From assembly GCF_025499425.1 (NCBI RefSeq), contig NZ_JAIMCB010000009.1, positions 124,001-188,000 on the forward strand: a DNA stretch of 64,000 bases. Reading direction: 5' to 3'. This document shows positions 57,418-64,000 of this stretch, piece by piece. Below the pieces are notes generated by a model. It worked only from the letters and a program-made list of their open reading frames with translations, searched no databases and was not told where the DNA came from. The position numbers were made by a program, and so were the translations under genes. The DNA comes from Acidiferrimicrobium sp. IK (GTDB lineage: Bacteria > Actinomycetota > Acidimicrobiia > Acidimicrobiales > Palsa-688). Numbering within the stretch: the first letter of the stretch is position 1; each line of letters opens with the position of its first letter.

Positions 57418-58137
57418 GTGCCCGTGCCAGCCCGCCACTCGACCCTCCACACCCAGGCCAACAAAGATGTCATCGGCGTGCCCGTCGCGGTACGGCGGTT
57501 GCGCCGTGATGCCGAGGCCAACCGCCAGCACATCCTCGAAGCCGCCGGCACCCTGATGGCCGAGCGGGGCCTGGCCACTCCGCTCGAGGACATCGCCGCC
57601 GCCGCCGGGGTCGGCGTCGCCACCCTGTACCGCCGGTTCCCCACCAGGACCACCCTGATCGAGGCGCTGTTCCAAGACCGCTTCGCCGCCTACCTGGCGG
57701 ACCTCGAGACCGCGGTTGGCATGCCCGACGGCTGGGAGGCCCTCCTGTGGTTCCTGCGAAAAGCGTCGGGCCGCCAGATCGCGGACCGGGCCCTCAACGA
57801 GCTGCTCGACCACGACCCAGGCGCCGACACCATCCGCCACCTGATCGAGCAGGTCAAGCCGCTGGCCATGAGGCTCGTGGAGAGAGCCCAGGCCACCGGG
57901 CGGCTCCGTCCCGACTTCACCGTCACCGACCTCGGCTTCCTGCAGAAGATGCTGGTGGCGGTGGGGGCCGCGATGCTTCCGGTCAGCGACACGGCCTGGG
58001 AGCGATACCTGACCTTTCTCGCCGACGGGTTGATCGCGGCCAGAGGCGAGCCATCGCCGGCCGCGGCGGCGCTCACCGTCGATCAGGTGCAGCGCCTCCA
58101 CACCGCGGCCGGGGCGCCCGAGCGGACCCGCCGGTAG
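57418..58137 (+). CDS. TetR-family regulator of the efflux gene
   Basis: This 239-residue protein has a TetR HTH at about 28-85: ANRQHILEAAGTLMAERGLATPLEDIAAAAGVGVATLYRRFPTRTTLIEALF lies over helices 1-4. The C-terminal ligand domain resembles the TetR_C_33-like group (LNELLDHDPGADTIRHLIEQ). GTG 57418 begins directly after the efflux stop; the first 25 residues are not conserved and an internal GTG could be used. It probably binds the 25-bp palindrome at 55876-55900. Confidence 0.9.
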   Translation: MPVPARHSTLHTQANKDVIGVPVAVRRLRRDAEANRQHILEAAGTLMAERGLATPLEDIAAAAGVGVATLYRRFPTRTTLIEALFQDRFAAYLADLETAVGMPDGWEALLWFLRKASGRQIADRALNELLDHDPGADTIRHLIEQVKPLAMRLVERAQATGRLRPDFTVTDLGFLQKMLVAVGAAMLPVSDTAWERYLTFLADGLIAARGEPSPAAAALTVDQVQRLHTAAGAPERTRR

Positions 58138-58173
58138 CGGCGAGTACCGCCGTCGGAGATGAGGACCAGTCGG

Positions 58174-58920
58174 TCATGAGGGCCGGTCGGATCTGGGAGA
58201 CGCCCCCGACGGCCACTGCGCGATCAGCGAGTAGCGGTCGCCGCGGATGAGGCTCCGGCGCCACTCGACGGGCAGCTCACCGGCGGCCGCCAGCCGTTCG
58301 ATGGAAAACGCTGCCTCCTGGGCCGGAAGCCGCAGCAGCTCGCGTTCGACAGCCGAGGGGACGACCGGCCGGATCCGCTCCCATCCGCCGGTGATGCGCA
58401 ATGCGCAGCAGGCGGCGAGGAGGTCGTAGAGGCCGCCTGAAGAGAGATCGGCGCCGAGCAGCGCCCCGGCGTGGTCGTTGGACAACCACGACCGGTCCCA
58501 AGCGATGGGCTGGGGACCAGCGAAGCGGAGCCGCTCGATGAACACCACCTCGGCCCCGGGGTCCACACGGAGCTGCTCGGCGGCCTCGAGGGTGGCAGGG
58601 CGGCGCTCGGCAGCCAGAACCTCGCTGCGCTCCTCGATGCCCCCGGCTCGCACCGTGGAGGCGAGGCTGTAGAGCGAGTGGAGGGGTTGCTCGAGGATCG
58701 GCTGGGTGACCGAGCTGCCCCGGCCCCGCTGGCGGGTCACCAGGCCCTCCTGGGTGAGGCGACGGACGGCCTCGCGCACCGTCTGGCGGCTGACCCCGTA
58801 GTCCCGGGTGAGCTCCTCGTCGGTCGGGAAGTGGTCCTCGAACTCGCCGCCGACGAGGCGCCGGCGGAGATCGTCGGCGATTTGAGCCCAGAGGGGCAGC
58901 GGGCTCAGCCGGTCGAGCAC
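58174..58920 (-). CDS. GntR/HutC-type regulator with UTRA domain
   Basis: This 248-residue protein has a winged HTH (about 8-72; PLWAQIADDLRRRLVGGEFEDHFPTDEELTRDYGVSRQTVREAVRRL lies across it) and a UTRA ligand domain (about 95-240; EVVFIERLRFAGPQPIAWDRSWL). It is the last gene of the TauE-DUF1634-GntR unit, ten bases after DUF1634. The palindromes at the TauE promoter contain GT-x-AC steps as in GntR operators, so it is probably the operon's own repressor. The effector may be a sulfonate or related compound, judged from TauE. Confidence 0.9.
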   Translation of the reverse strand: MLDRLSPLPLWAQIADDLRRRLVGGEFEDHFPTDEELTRDYGVSRQTVREAVRRLTQEGLVTRQRGRGSSVTQPILEQPLHSLYSLASTVRAGGIEERSEVLAAERRPATLEAAEQLRVDPGAEVVFIERLRFAGPQPIAWDRSWLSNDHAGALLGADLSSGGLYDLLAACCALRITGGWERIRPVVPSAVERELLRLPAQEAAFSIERLAAAGELPVEWRRSLIRGDRYSLIAQWPSGASPRSDRPS

Positions 58921-58930
58921 CTAGACCGCC

Positions 58931-59443
58931 TCAGGCCCCGGCGAGGAAGAACGAGCCGACGAGCACCACCAGAACGTAGAGGGTCACCAGCGCCATCGGG
59001 AGATCCTTCTCGTAGAGGAACGTCACCACGCCCACCGCGACGCGAAGCACGGGGGTGAGGATCAATATGAACACCCCGAGCACGATGACCCCTCTCCCCT
59101 CCCCTCGCGCCAGAGAGTGCCCGAGGGACTTGAACGAGTGCGGGAACTGCGTCGAGCGGGATGTGAGCTCACGGTAGGAGTAGTGGCCGCGAATGGGCAG
59201 GTACTCCCCATGGTGGGCGAACATGAGCCCGAGCCCGGCCGCGATGACCGCCACGCTCACCAAAACGCCGACGCGCAGCACCAGGCTGATCGCCAGCTCC
59301 GCGTTGCGGACCCTCCTTTCCATGACCGCGACCTCGTCGGGACGTAGCGGCCGGCGCCGACCGGGACGGCTGCCGCCCTCCGATGCCGGCCGGTCCGGCC
59401 CGCCCGGCCCCTGAGGATCGCTCGTTGCGCTCGGATCGGTCAC
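58931..59443 (-). CDS. DUF1634 membrane protein
   Basis: This 170-residue protein has a basic cytoplasmic N-terminus (1-48) followed by three hydrophobic segments (about 50-75, 118-138, 145-168). DUF1634 proteins are often encoded beside TauE/SafE transporters and may form a complex with them. ATG 59443 overlaps the tauE stop by four bases, which supports co-assembly. Confidence 0.85.
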   Translation of the reverse strand: MTDPSATSDPQGPGGPDRPASEGGSRPGRRRPLRPDEVAVMERRVRNAELAISLVLRVGVLVSVAVIAAGLGLMFAHHGEYLPIRGHYSYRELTSRSTQFPHSFKSLGHSLARGEGRGVIVLGVFILILTPVLRVAVGVVTFLYEKDLPMALVTLYVLVVLVGSFFLAGA

Positions 59444-60279
59444 GGGAGGATTCCCTTCTGGAGCATCTCCAAGGAGATGACGACGAGGACGACGACGAAG
59501 ACGATCCGGACCGTCTTGCTCGCCACCCGGCCCAGCACGCGGGCCCCGAACGTCGCCCCGAGGAGCACCCCGGCCGCCACCGGGGCGGCGATGATCGGGT
59601 CGATCTGGCCTCTGATGAAGTAGACGCCGGCACTCGCCGCGGCGGTAACGCCGATCATGAAGTTGCTAGTAGCCGAGGACACCTTCATGGGCAGGTGCAT
59701 GGCGCTGTCCATCGCGGGCACCTTCAAGGCTCCCGACCCGATGCCGAGCAGGGCGCTGACCAGGCCGGCGAGGTACATCAGGGCCAGCCCCGGCGTGGTG
59801 CCGACCACCTTGTAGGCGATCTCGCGCTTCACGGCGGGGTCATAGTAGGAGCCGTGCAGGTCGAAGTAGTTGGCGATCCGGTCGTTGGAAACGGTGAGCG
59901 GCTCGTCGGTGTGCCGGCGGCGGAACGTGGCGAAAGAGGAGTAGGCGAGGACCACCCCGAAGACGATGAACAAGAACCGGGTGGGGAGGACCGTGGTGAG
60001 GTAGGCACCGCTCAGCGCGCCGGTCGTCGTGGCTATCTCGAGGAACATTCCGGCCCGGAGGTTGGTCATGCGCTCACGGACGTACGCGGCGGCCGCCCCG
60101 CTCGAGGTGGCGATCACCGACACGATGCTCGCCCCGATCGCCAGGCGGATGTCCACGTGATACAGGAGGGTGAGCACCGGGACGATGACCACACCACCCC
60201 CCAGGCCGACCAGGGAGCCGAGGATCCCCGCGGCGACCGAGATCAGCGCCAGGGAGACCACGAAGTCGAGCGGGGTCAT
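59440..60279 (-). CDS. TauE/SafE-family sulfite/sulfonate-related exporter
   Basis: This 279-residue, eight-helix-type membrane protein has the first repeat VAAGILGSLVGLGGGVVIVPVLTLLYHVDIRLAIGASIVSVIATSS and the second repeat ALLGIGSGALKVPAMDSAMHLPMKVSSATSNFMIGVTA, the two inverted halves of the family. It moves sulfite, sulfoacetate or another organic anion out of the cell. ATG 60279 is at exactly leaderless distance from TACAAT; the open frame upstream crosses the promoter and is not coding. It is first gene of the tauE-DUF1634-gntR operon. Confidence 0.92.
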   Translation of the reverse strand: MTPLDFVVSLALISVAAGILGSLVGLGGGVVIVPVLTLLYHVDIRLAIGASIVSVIATSSGAAAAYVRERMTNLRAGMFLEIATTTGALSGAYLTTVLPTRFLFIVFGVVLAYSSFATFRRRHTDEPLTVSNDRIANYFDLHGSYYDPAVKREIAYKVVGTTPGLALMYLAGLVSALLGIGSGALKVPAMDSAMHLPMKVSSATSNFMIGVTAAASAGVYFIRGQIDPIIAAPVAAGVLLGATFGARVLGRVASKTVRIVFVVVLVVISLEMLQKGILP

Positions 60280-60285
60280 GAAGGT

Positions 60286-60315
60286 ATTGTACGTACAACC
60301 GCATGTACGTACAAT
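60286..60315 (-). promoter_or_regulatory. tauE promoter embedded in a double palindromic operator
   Basis: ATTGTACGTAC (60286-60296) and GTACGTACAAT (60305-60315) are perfect 11-bp arms, and each contains its own GTACGTAC palindrome. On the minus strand -35 TTGTAC (60314-60309) and -10 TACAAT (60291-60286) are separated by exactly 17 bases, each hexamer lying in one arm. The -10 is six bases from the tauE ATG, so the mRNA should be leaderless. This is a compact repressor-controlled promoter, probably for the GntR protein of the operon. Confidence 0.8.
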
Positions 60316-60689
60316 TAGCCAATGTTCGGCCCCACCGAGACCTACCAGAGCCGTCGGTGCCCCTTCCCCCCTGAGCTGCGGAAACGCTGGTGCCCCCAGC
60401 CTTACACAATGCGAACCTTTCAACCGAGCTGCCCGGCGACGTGTTGTCACTGGTCAGCGTGCACGCCAAGGTGCGACGGGATGGCTACCGCGCGTAGGGC
60501 GACGACGCTTCTTGGCGGGGCGGCCGCCGCGACTTGTCCTGAATGCTGGGGAGCGTGCAGCTGGTTGCAGCGTCGCTGACATTGTGGGCGTGGCGGGTCA
60601 CGAGCGGCTGTTGTCGTGAGATGTAGCGAGCCGTCCCTGCCCGCTGTGACCTTGCCGAGGGCGACGAAGCACGGACGATCTCAGGAATC
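60316..60689. other. Intergenic region between tauE and the mobile-element remnants
   Basis: About 375 bp with no supported gene. Short Cys/Arg/Pro-rich frames are present on both strands, but none has family features or a ribosome-binding site. It may hold the edge of the degraded element; I saw no tRNA remnant or direct-repeat attachment site. Confidence 0.4.
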
Positions 60690-61075
60690 GGCGTGTCGCT
60701 CGGCTTCTGCGAGGAACGGAGCGGCTGGCGACGACCTCGAACCCAGCGTCGCCAAGCACCCGACCCTTAGGAAGTCGGCCCGTTCGTAGAAGGTATGGCC
60801 GGACCAGCCCTTCTCCTGTCGTAAGACCCACAGGCGCTGTTGAGCGGTACGATGCCGATTGCGAGGGGGCCGTCGGGGGAAAGCACACGCCGGGCCTCGG
60901 CGAGCAGACCGGCCGTGTCCTTGGCGAAGCAGAGGGTGACGACGAGGACGACCGCCCTGAAGCGGTTTTCCACGAACGGGAGCTGCTCGACCGGCGCCCT
61001 GCATGGCGAGAACGCCCCGCGCCCTCGCAAAGACGAGCGGCGCCCTGGGCGACGTCGAGGCCGACGTCAAGGCCG
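60690..61075 (-). pseudogene. SAM-dependent methyltransferase remnant, frameshifted and 5'-truncated
   Basis: Three minus-strand frames together give a UbiE-like methyltransferase: LDV and RARGVLAMQGA, then EQLPFVENRFRAVVLVVTLCF (split over the core) and LLAEARRVLSPDGPLAIGIVPLNSA, then FYERADFLRVG, then DAGFEVVASRSV. Shifts are needed near 61025, 60845 and 60765. The N-terminal SAM motif before LDV is missing, so the gene is cut near 61075, where conjugative-ATPase DNA begins on the other strand. It is not functional as it stands. Confidence 0.75.
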
Positions 61076-61084
61076 CGCGGCGCC

Positions 61085-62851
61085 GATCCGCCTTCGACTC
61101 GAGAGCGGGCGGGGACGCCCGGTGGAGGTCGACCCGGCCCGGAGCGTGGATGTGGCCGCCATCTTGGACAAGGCCGCCCAGCCGTGCTGGGCCGTCGCCT
61201 TCCGCTACGGAGTCGCCACCGACCAGCCCGGCCGCCAAAGCCACGCTGCGGGGCGGGCGCACGCCATCGCCTCCGCCTTCGCCGTCTACTCGGGGCGGAA
61301 CCACCTCGACCGCCACCGGCTCCGTCGTCCTCCCGCCGTCCTCGCCGCCCGCCGCCTCGGCCGGGGCAATCTCCCCTCGGTGGCCGAGCTGGCCGCCCTC
61401 GCCCACCTGCCCAGCGATCAGACCGTGGCCGGCCTGGCCCCGGCCGGTGCCAAAGCCGTCGCCCCACCACCAGCCGTCGCCCAGCTCGCCCGACCTGCGG
61501 GCACCGCCCTGCCAGGGACCGGGCTGCCCGCCGGGAGTAGGGCGCCGGACGAGCTGAAGATCCTCGGGGATGCCGAGACCGGCAGCCGCCGGCCCGTCGC
61601 CCTCGCCGCCGCGGACGCCCGACACCACCTGCATCTCATGGGGGCCACCGGGTCGGGCAAGTCCACGCTGCTCACGAAGCTCGTCCTCTCCGACGTCGAA
61701 GCCGGGCGGGGCGTGGTCGTCATCGACCCAAAGGGCGATCTTGTCACCGACCTGTGCGACCGGCTCCCCGCCGGTGCGGAGGCCCGCACCGTGCTCATCG
61801 ACCCGGCCGAACGCCACGCCCCGCCGGTGCTCAACGTGCTCGCCGGCCCCGACCCCGACCTGGTGGTCGACAACCTCGTCGGGATCTTCCGCAACATCTT
61901 CGCCGCCTACTGGGGGCCGCGCACCGACGACGTGCTGCGCGCCGCCTGCCTCACCCTGCGCCACACCGACACCGAAGATGCCCCGGCCTCGTTGGCCGAC
62001 GTGCCCCGACTGCTTTCCGACGCGTGCCCCCAAGGTCGCCGCCGTTGCCGGCGACGCGGTCGGTCTCGGCGGGTTCTGGCGCTGGTACGACGTGCTCGGC
62101 ACCGCCGCCCAGAGCCAGGTCGTCGGCCCGCTCATGAACAAGCTCCGGGCGTTCCTGTTGCCCGACTTCGCCCGCCAGGTCGTCGGCCGCGGCCACTCCA
62201 GCATCGACGTCGGCCAGGTATCGGACGGCGGGGCCCTCCTCGCACGCCTGCCCAAAGGCCTCCTCGGCGACGACACCGCCCGCCTCCTCGGCAGCTTCAT
62301 CGTCGCCGCCGTCTGGCAGGCCGCCACCCACCGGGCCCGCCTCGGCCAGGCCGCCCGGGTCGACTGCTCCCTCTACGTCGACGAACGCCCAGAACCGCCC
62401 CGCAGCTTCGAAGAGCTCCTCGCCGAGGCCCGGGGCTACCGCCTCTCCCTCGTCCTCAGCCCACCAGCACCTCGCCCAGCTGCCCGCGAGCTGCGCGACG
62501 CGGTCAGCTCGAACGCCCGCACCAAGGTCTGGTTCTCCATGAGTCCCGAGGACGCCCACGCCCTCGGCCGCCACGTCGCCCCCGAGCGGAGCGAGCACGA
62601 CCCCGCCCACCTCGGCGTTTACCAGGCCGCCGCCCGCCTCGTCGTCGACGGCCAGGAGACCCCCGCCTGCACGCTTCGCACCCGCCCCGCTCCGCCCCCC
62701 ATACCCCGGCCGGGGCGAACAGGTGCGCGCCGCGGCGCTCGTCGCTCACGGGCGTCCCGTCGAGCCGGCCGGCGACCGCCTCAGCGTCGAGGTCGCCCCC
62801 GAGGCGATGACCCTCGACGCCAGCGCCCGTGGCACTGGGCAGGGCTGGTGA
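61085..62851 (+). pseudogene. Conjugative-type DNA-transfer ATPase (TraG/VirD4/HerA-like), frameshifted
   Basis: The 5' part reads AILDKAAQPCWAVAFRYGVAT ... HLHLMGATGSGKSTLLTKLVLSDVEAGRGVVVIDPKGDLVTDL (Walker A GATGSGKST, then VIDPKGD), spread over about 300 residues. Near 62030 the match moves to the next frame (KVAAVAGDAVGLGGFWRWYDV, VGPLMNKLRAFLLPDFARQVV, SFEELLAEARGYRLSLVL, SNARTKVWFSMSPEDAHAL). Near 62700 it moves again, ending ALVAHGRPVEPAGDRLSVEV and a stop at 62849. Local pairs of compensating shifts blur the Walker B (expected DEAQN) and the AHQHLAQL segment. The N-terminus looks truncated at the methyltransferase junction. Such ATPases pump DNA in actinobacterial conjugative elements. 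Decay or base-calling errors in C-runs could both explain the shifts. Confidence 0.8.
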
Positions 62852-62898
62852 GCCCGGGCCGCAGCGGCGGCGCTGTCACCGGGCCGGTGACGTTGCAG

Positions 62899-62991
62899 GG
62901 GTCGTCTCACGGGTCGTCTCACGGGTCGCGCTCTCATGCGACCCCCCACGCGGGCGCGAACCGGCACGTCGAACCTGGTGCAGGGGGGTCG
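62899..62991. repeat. Direct and inverted GGGTCGTC repeats between the two element genes
   Basis: GGGTCGTCTCAC occurs twice in tandem (62899-62910, 62911-62922), with a third partial copy from 62923 and a related GGGTCGTCAC at 62986. CGACCCCCC (62939-62947) and GGGGGGTCG (62983-62991) form a 9-bp inverted repeat. It lies between the transfer ATPase and the replication-relaxation gene, where an origin of transfer or replication would be sensible. Confidence 0.6.
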
Positions 62992-63034
62992 TCACCGAGG
63001 CCGACAAAGGGGGGAGAGGGGCAGGTCCGTCGGA

Positions 63035-64000
63035 GTGAGGCAGGTAACCACCAAAGGGGGCCGGGTCGGTGCGACGCGCACCGTGGGTCGGGACGATCGA
63101 CTCTACGAGCTGGCCGGTCGGCTCACCGAACGGGACCGAAGGATCTGCCGGCTGCTGCTCGACCATCGGGTCCTCACCACCGCCCAGGTAGCCGACATCG
63201 GCTTCGACTCGACTCGCAAAGCCCAGGCACGCCTGTCCGTGCTCCACGCCGTCGGCGTGGTCGACCGCTTCCGCCTCCGCTCCTGGTCGGGCACCAGCCC
63301 CTACCACTTCACCCTCGGTCCGGCCGGAGCGGCAGGCGTCGCCGCCGAGCGCGGCGTGACCGTGGCCGACCTCGGCTGGCACAAGGAGACCGCCACCGCG
63401 CTCGCCACCAACCGCCAGCTCACCCACCTCGTCGGCTGCAACGGCGTCCTCTGCGCACTCATCCGCAACGCCCGCACCCGCCCCGGCTGCGCCCTCGACC
63501 AGTGGTGGTCGGCCCGGCGCTGCGCGGCGGCCTGGGGCGAGATCGTCCGCCCCGACGCCGTATGCCGTCTGGGTCGAGCACGGCGTCCGCCAGCCGTTCT
63601 GCTTCGAGTACGACACCGGCACCGAGACCCTCCGCCGCCTCGCCCACAAGCTCGACGGCTACGCCCGCCTCGCCCGGACCGTCGGCCATGCCACCTGGGT
63701 CCTCGTCGCCTTCCCCTCACCCGGCCGGGAAACCGCCGCCTGACGGGTGCTGCGCCACCCCGCCGTCCCCGTCGCCACCGCCGTCATCGCGCCGCATACC
63801 GCCCCGGACGGCCCGGTGTGGCAGGCGATCGGCGACCACCGCCCACCGGTCCGGCTGGCCGATCTCGGCCACCCGAGCCGCATCCTCGGGGCCGCCGCCG
63901 CTACCGCGCCGCCGGCGTCACCCTGCCCCGAGTCGCCCAAGACCAGCACGACGCCGGATCACAGCTCCCACCAGGAGCCACCCTCGAACGCGGCGACCTC
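63035..64000 (+). pseudogene. Replication-relaxation family protein, frameshifted, runs off the window
   Basis: GTG 63035 opens a frame with LTERDRRICRLLLDHRVLTTAQVADIGFDSTRKAQARLSVLHAVGVVDRF in its first third, the winged-helix start of the replication-relaxation (Replic_Relax) family. Near 63560 an extra base moves the match to YAVWVEHGVRQPFCFEYDTGTE. This frame meets a TGA at 63741 but then continues as VLRHPAVPVATAVI and HPSRILGAAA, and returns to the first frame (YRAAGVTLPRVAQD) before the window ends. The family occurs on actinobacterial plasmids and conjugative elements. As read, the gene is broken, unless the indels are sequencing errors. Confidence 0.78.

Noticed and set aside
60322..60579. 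Short plus-strand frame with several Cys after the tauE promoter
   Set aside because: Cys spacing does not match a known zinc motif, there is no start signal, and the region looks like degraded DNA.
1..64000. tRNA or rRNA genes
   Set aside because: I looked in the larger intergenic gaps for cloverleaf patterns and conserved rRNA segments and found none I could support by eye.

Overview
The window comes from a very GC-rich, densely packed bacterial chromosome. Wax-ester/DGAT acyltransferase, DUF5317, a DprE2-like reductase, a PIG-V-type mannosyltransferase, a SufR-like regulator, PPK2 and a replication-relaxation protein point to Actinomycetota. A complete system I cytochrome c maturation operon, a LAxTG-anchored DUF3494 protein and many leaderless TANNNT promoters make an Acidimicrobiia-like lineage my best guess; this is inference, as there is no rRNA to test it. 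I saw no rRNA, convincing tRNA or CRISPR array.

Layout. 1-2.9 kb: Fe-S cluster genes (Mrp cut by the window edge, SufR-like regulator, cysteine desulfurase). 2.9-12.7 kb, minus strand: ccdA-ccmA-B-C-D-E-F-G-H and a TPR (CcmI-like) gene with four-base start/stop overlaps, followed by two membrane-sugar transferases. 12.9-24 kb: mixed housekeeping and envelope genes (DUF5317, GGDEF, glycosyltransferase, TetR-thioesterase, peroxiredoxin, PPK2, an odd MFS transporter, HD hydrolase, cell-wall-anchored DUF3494 protein). 24-34 kb: a GGDEF-EAL protein, MerR plus zinc alcohol dehydrogenase, a SulP transporter, VapBC flanked by vestiges of acyl-CoA dehydrogenase 3' ends, an intact acyl-CoA dehydrogenase and an MFS exporter. 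34-45 kb: thioesterase-CysS and ValS-kinase diverging from a 20-bp shared promoter, ComF, bifunctional nuclease, pyrophosphatase, ABC1 kinase. 44.5-50.7 kb: a lipid block (B12-type regulator, WS/DGAT, CBM48, ACP, FabI, FabG, FabZ, FabF). 50.8-54.4 kb: an APC permease fused to an OB-fold, a DprE2-like SDR, a small GNAT. 54.5-55.8 kb: a three-gene unit with a catalytically degenerate MNT protein, a HEPN protein lacking the usual target tyrosine, and a leading gene of unclear fold. 55.9-60.3 kb: DHA2 efflux pump with its TetR regulator and operator, then the TauE-DUF1634-GntR operon whose promoter is embedded in a double operator. 60.3-64 kb: degraded mobile-element DNA (methyltransferase fragment, conjugative-type ATPase, replication-relaxation gene), all with frameshifts.

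How it fits together. The Fe-S genes and ccm genes supply cofactored electron-transfer proteins. CcdA and CcmG feed reductant to the apocytochrome c thiols, CcmABCDE load and release heme, and CcmF/H ligate it. The lipid block makes fatty acids (ACP/FabI/G/Z/F) and probably stores or exports them as wax esters or triacylglycerol under a cobalamin-type regulator. Several local regulator-target pairs can be read directly from palindromes (SufR, VapB, TetR, GntR, MerR).

Strongest candidates for something new are the 54.46-55.76 kb HEPN/dead-MNT triad, the TauE double operator-promoter, the APC-OB fusion, the MFS transporter with a large Ala/Gln-rich insertion, and the CarH-like regulator with an altered adenosyl-capping motif coupled to WS/DGAT.
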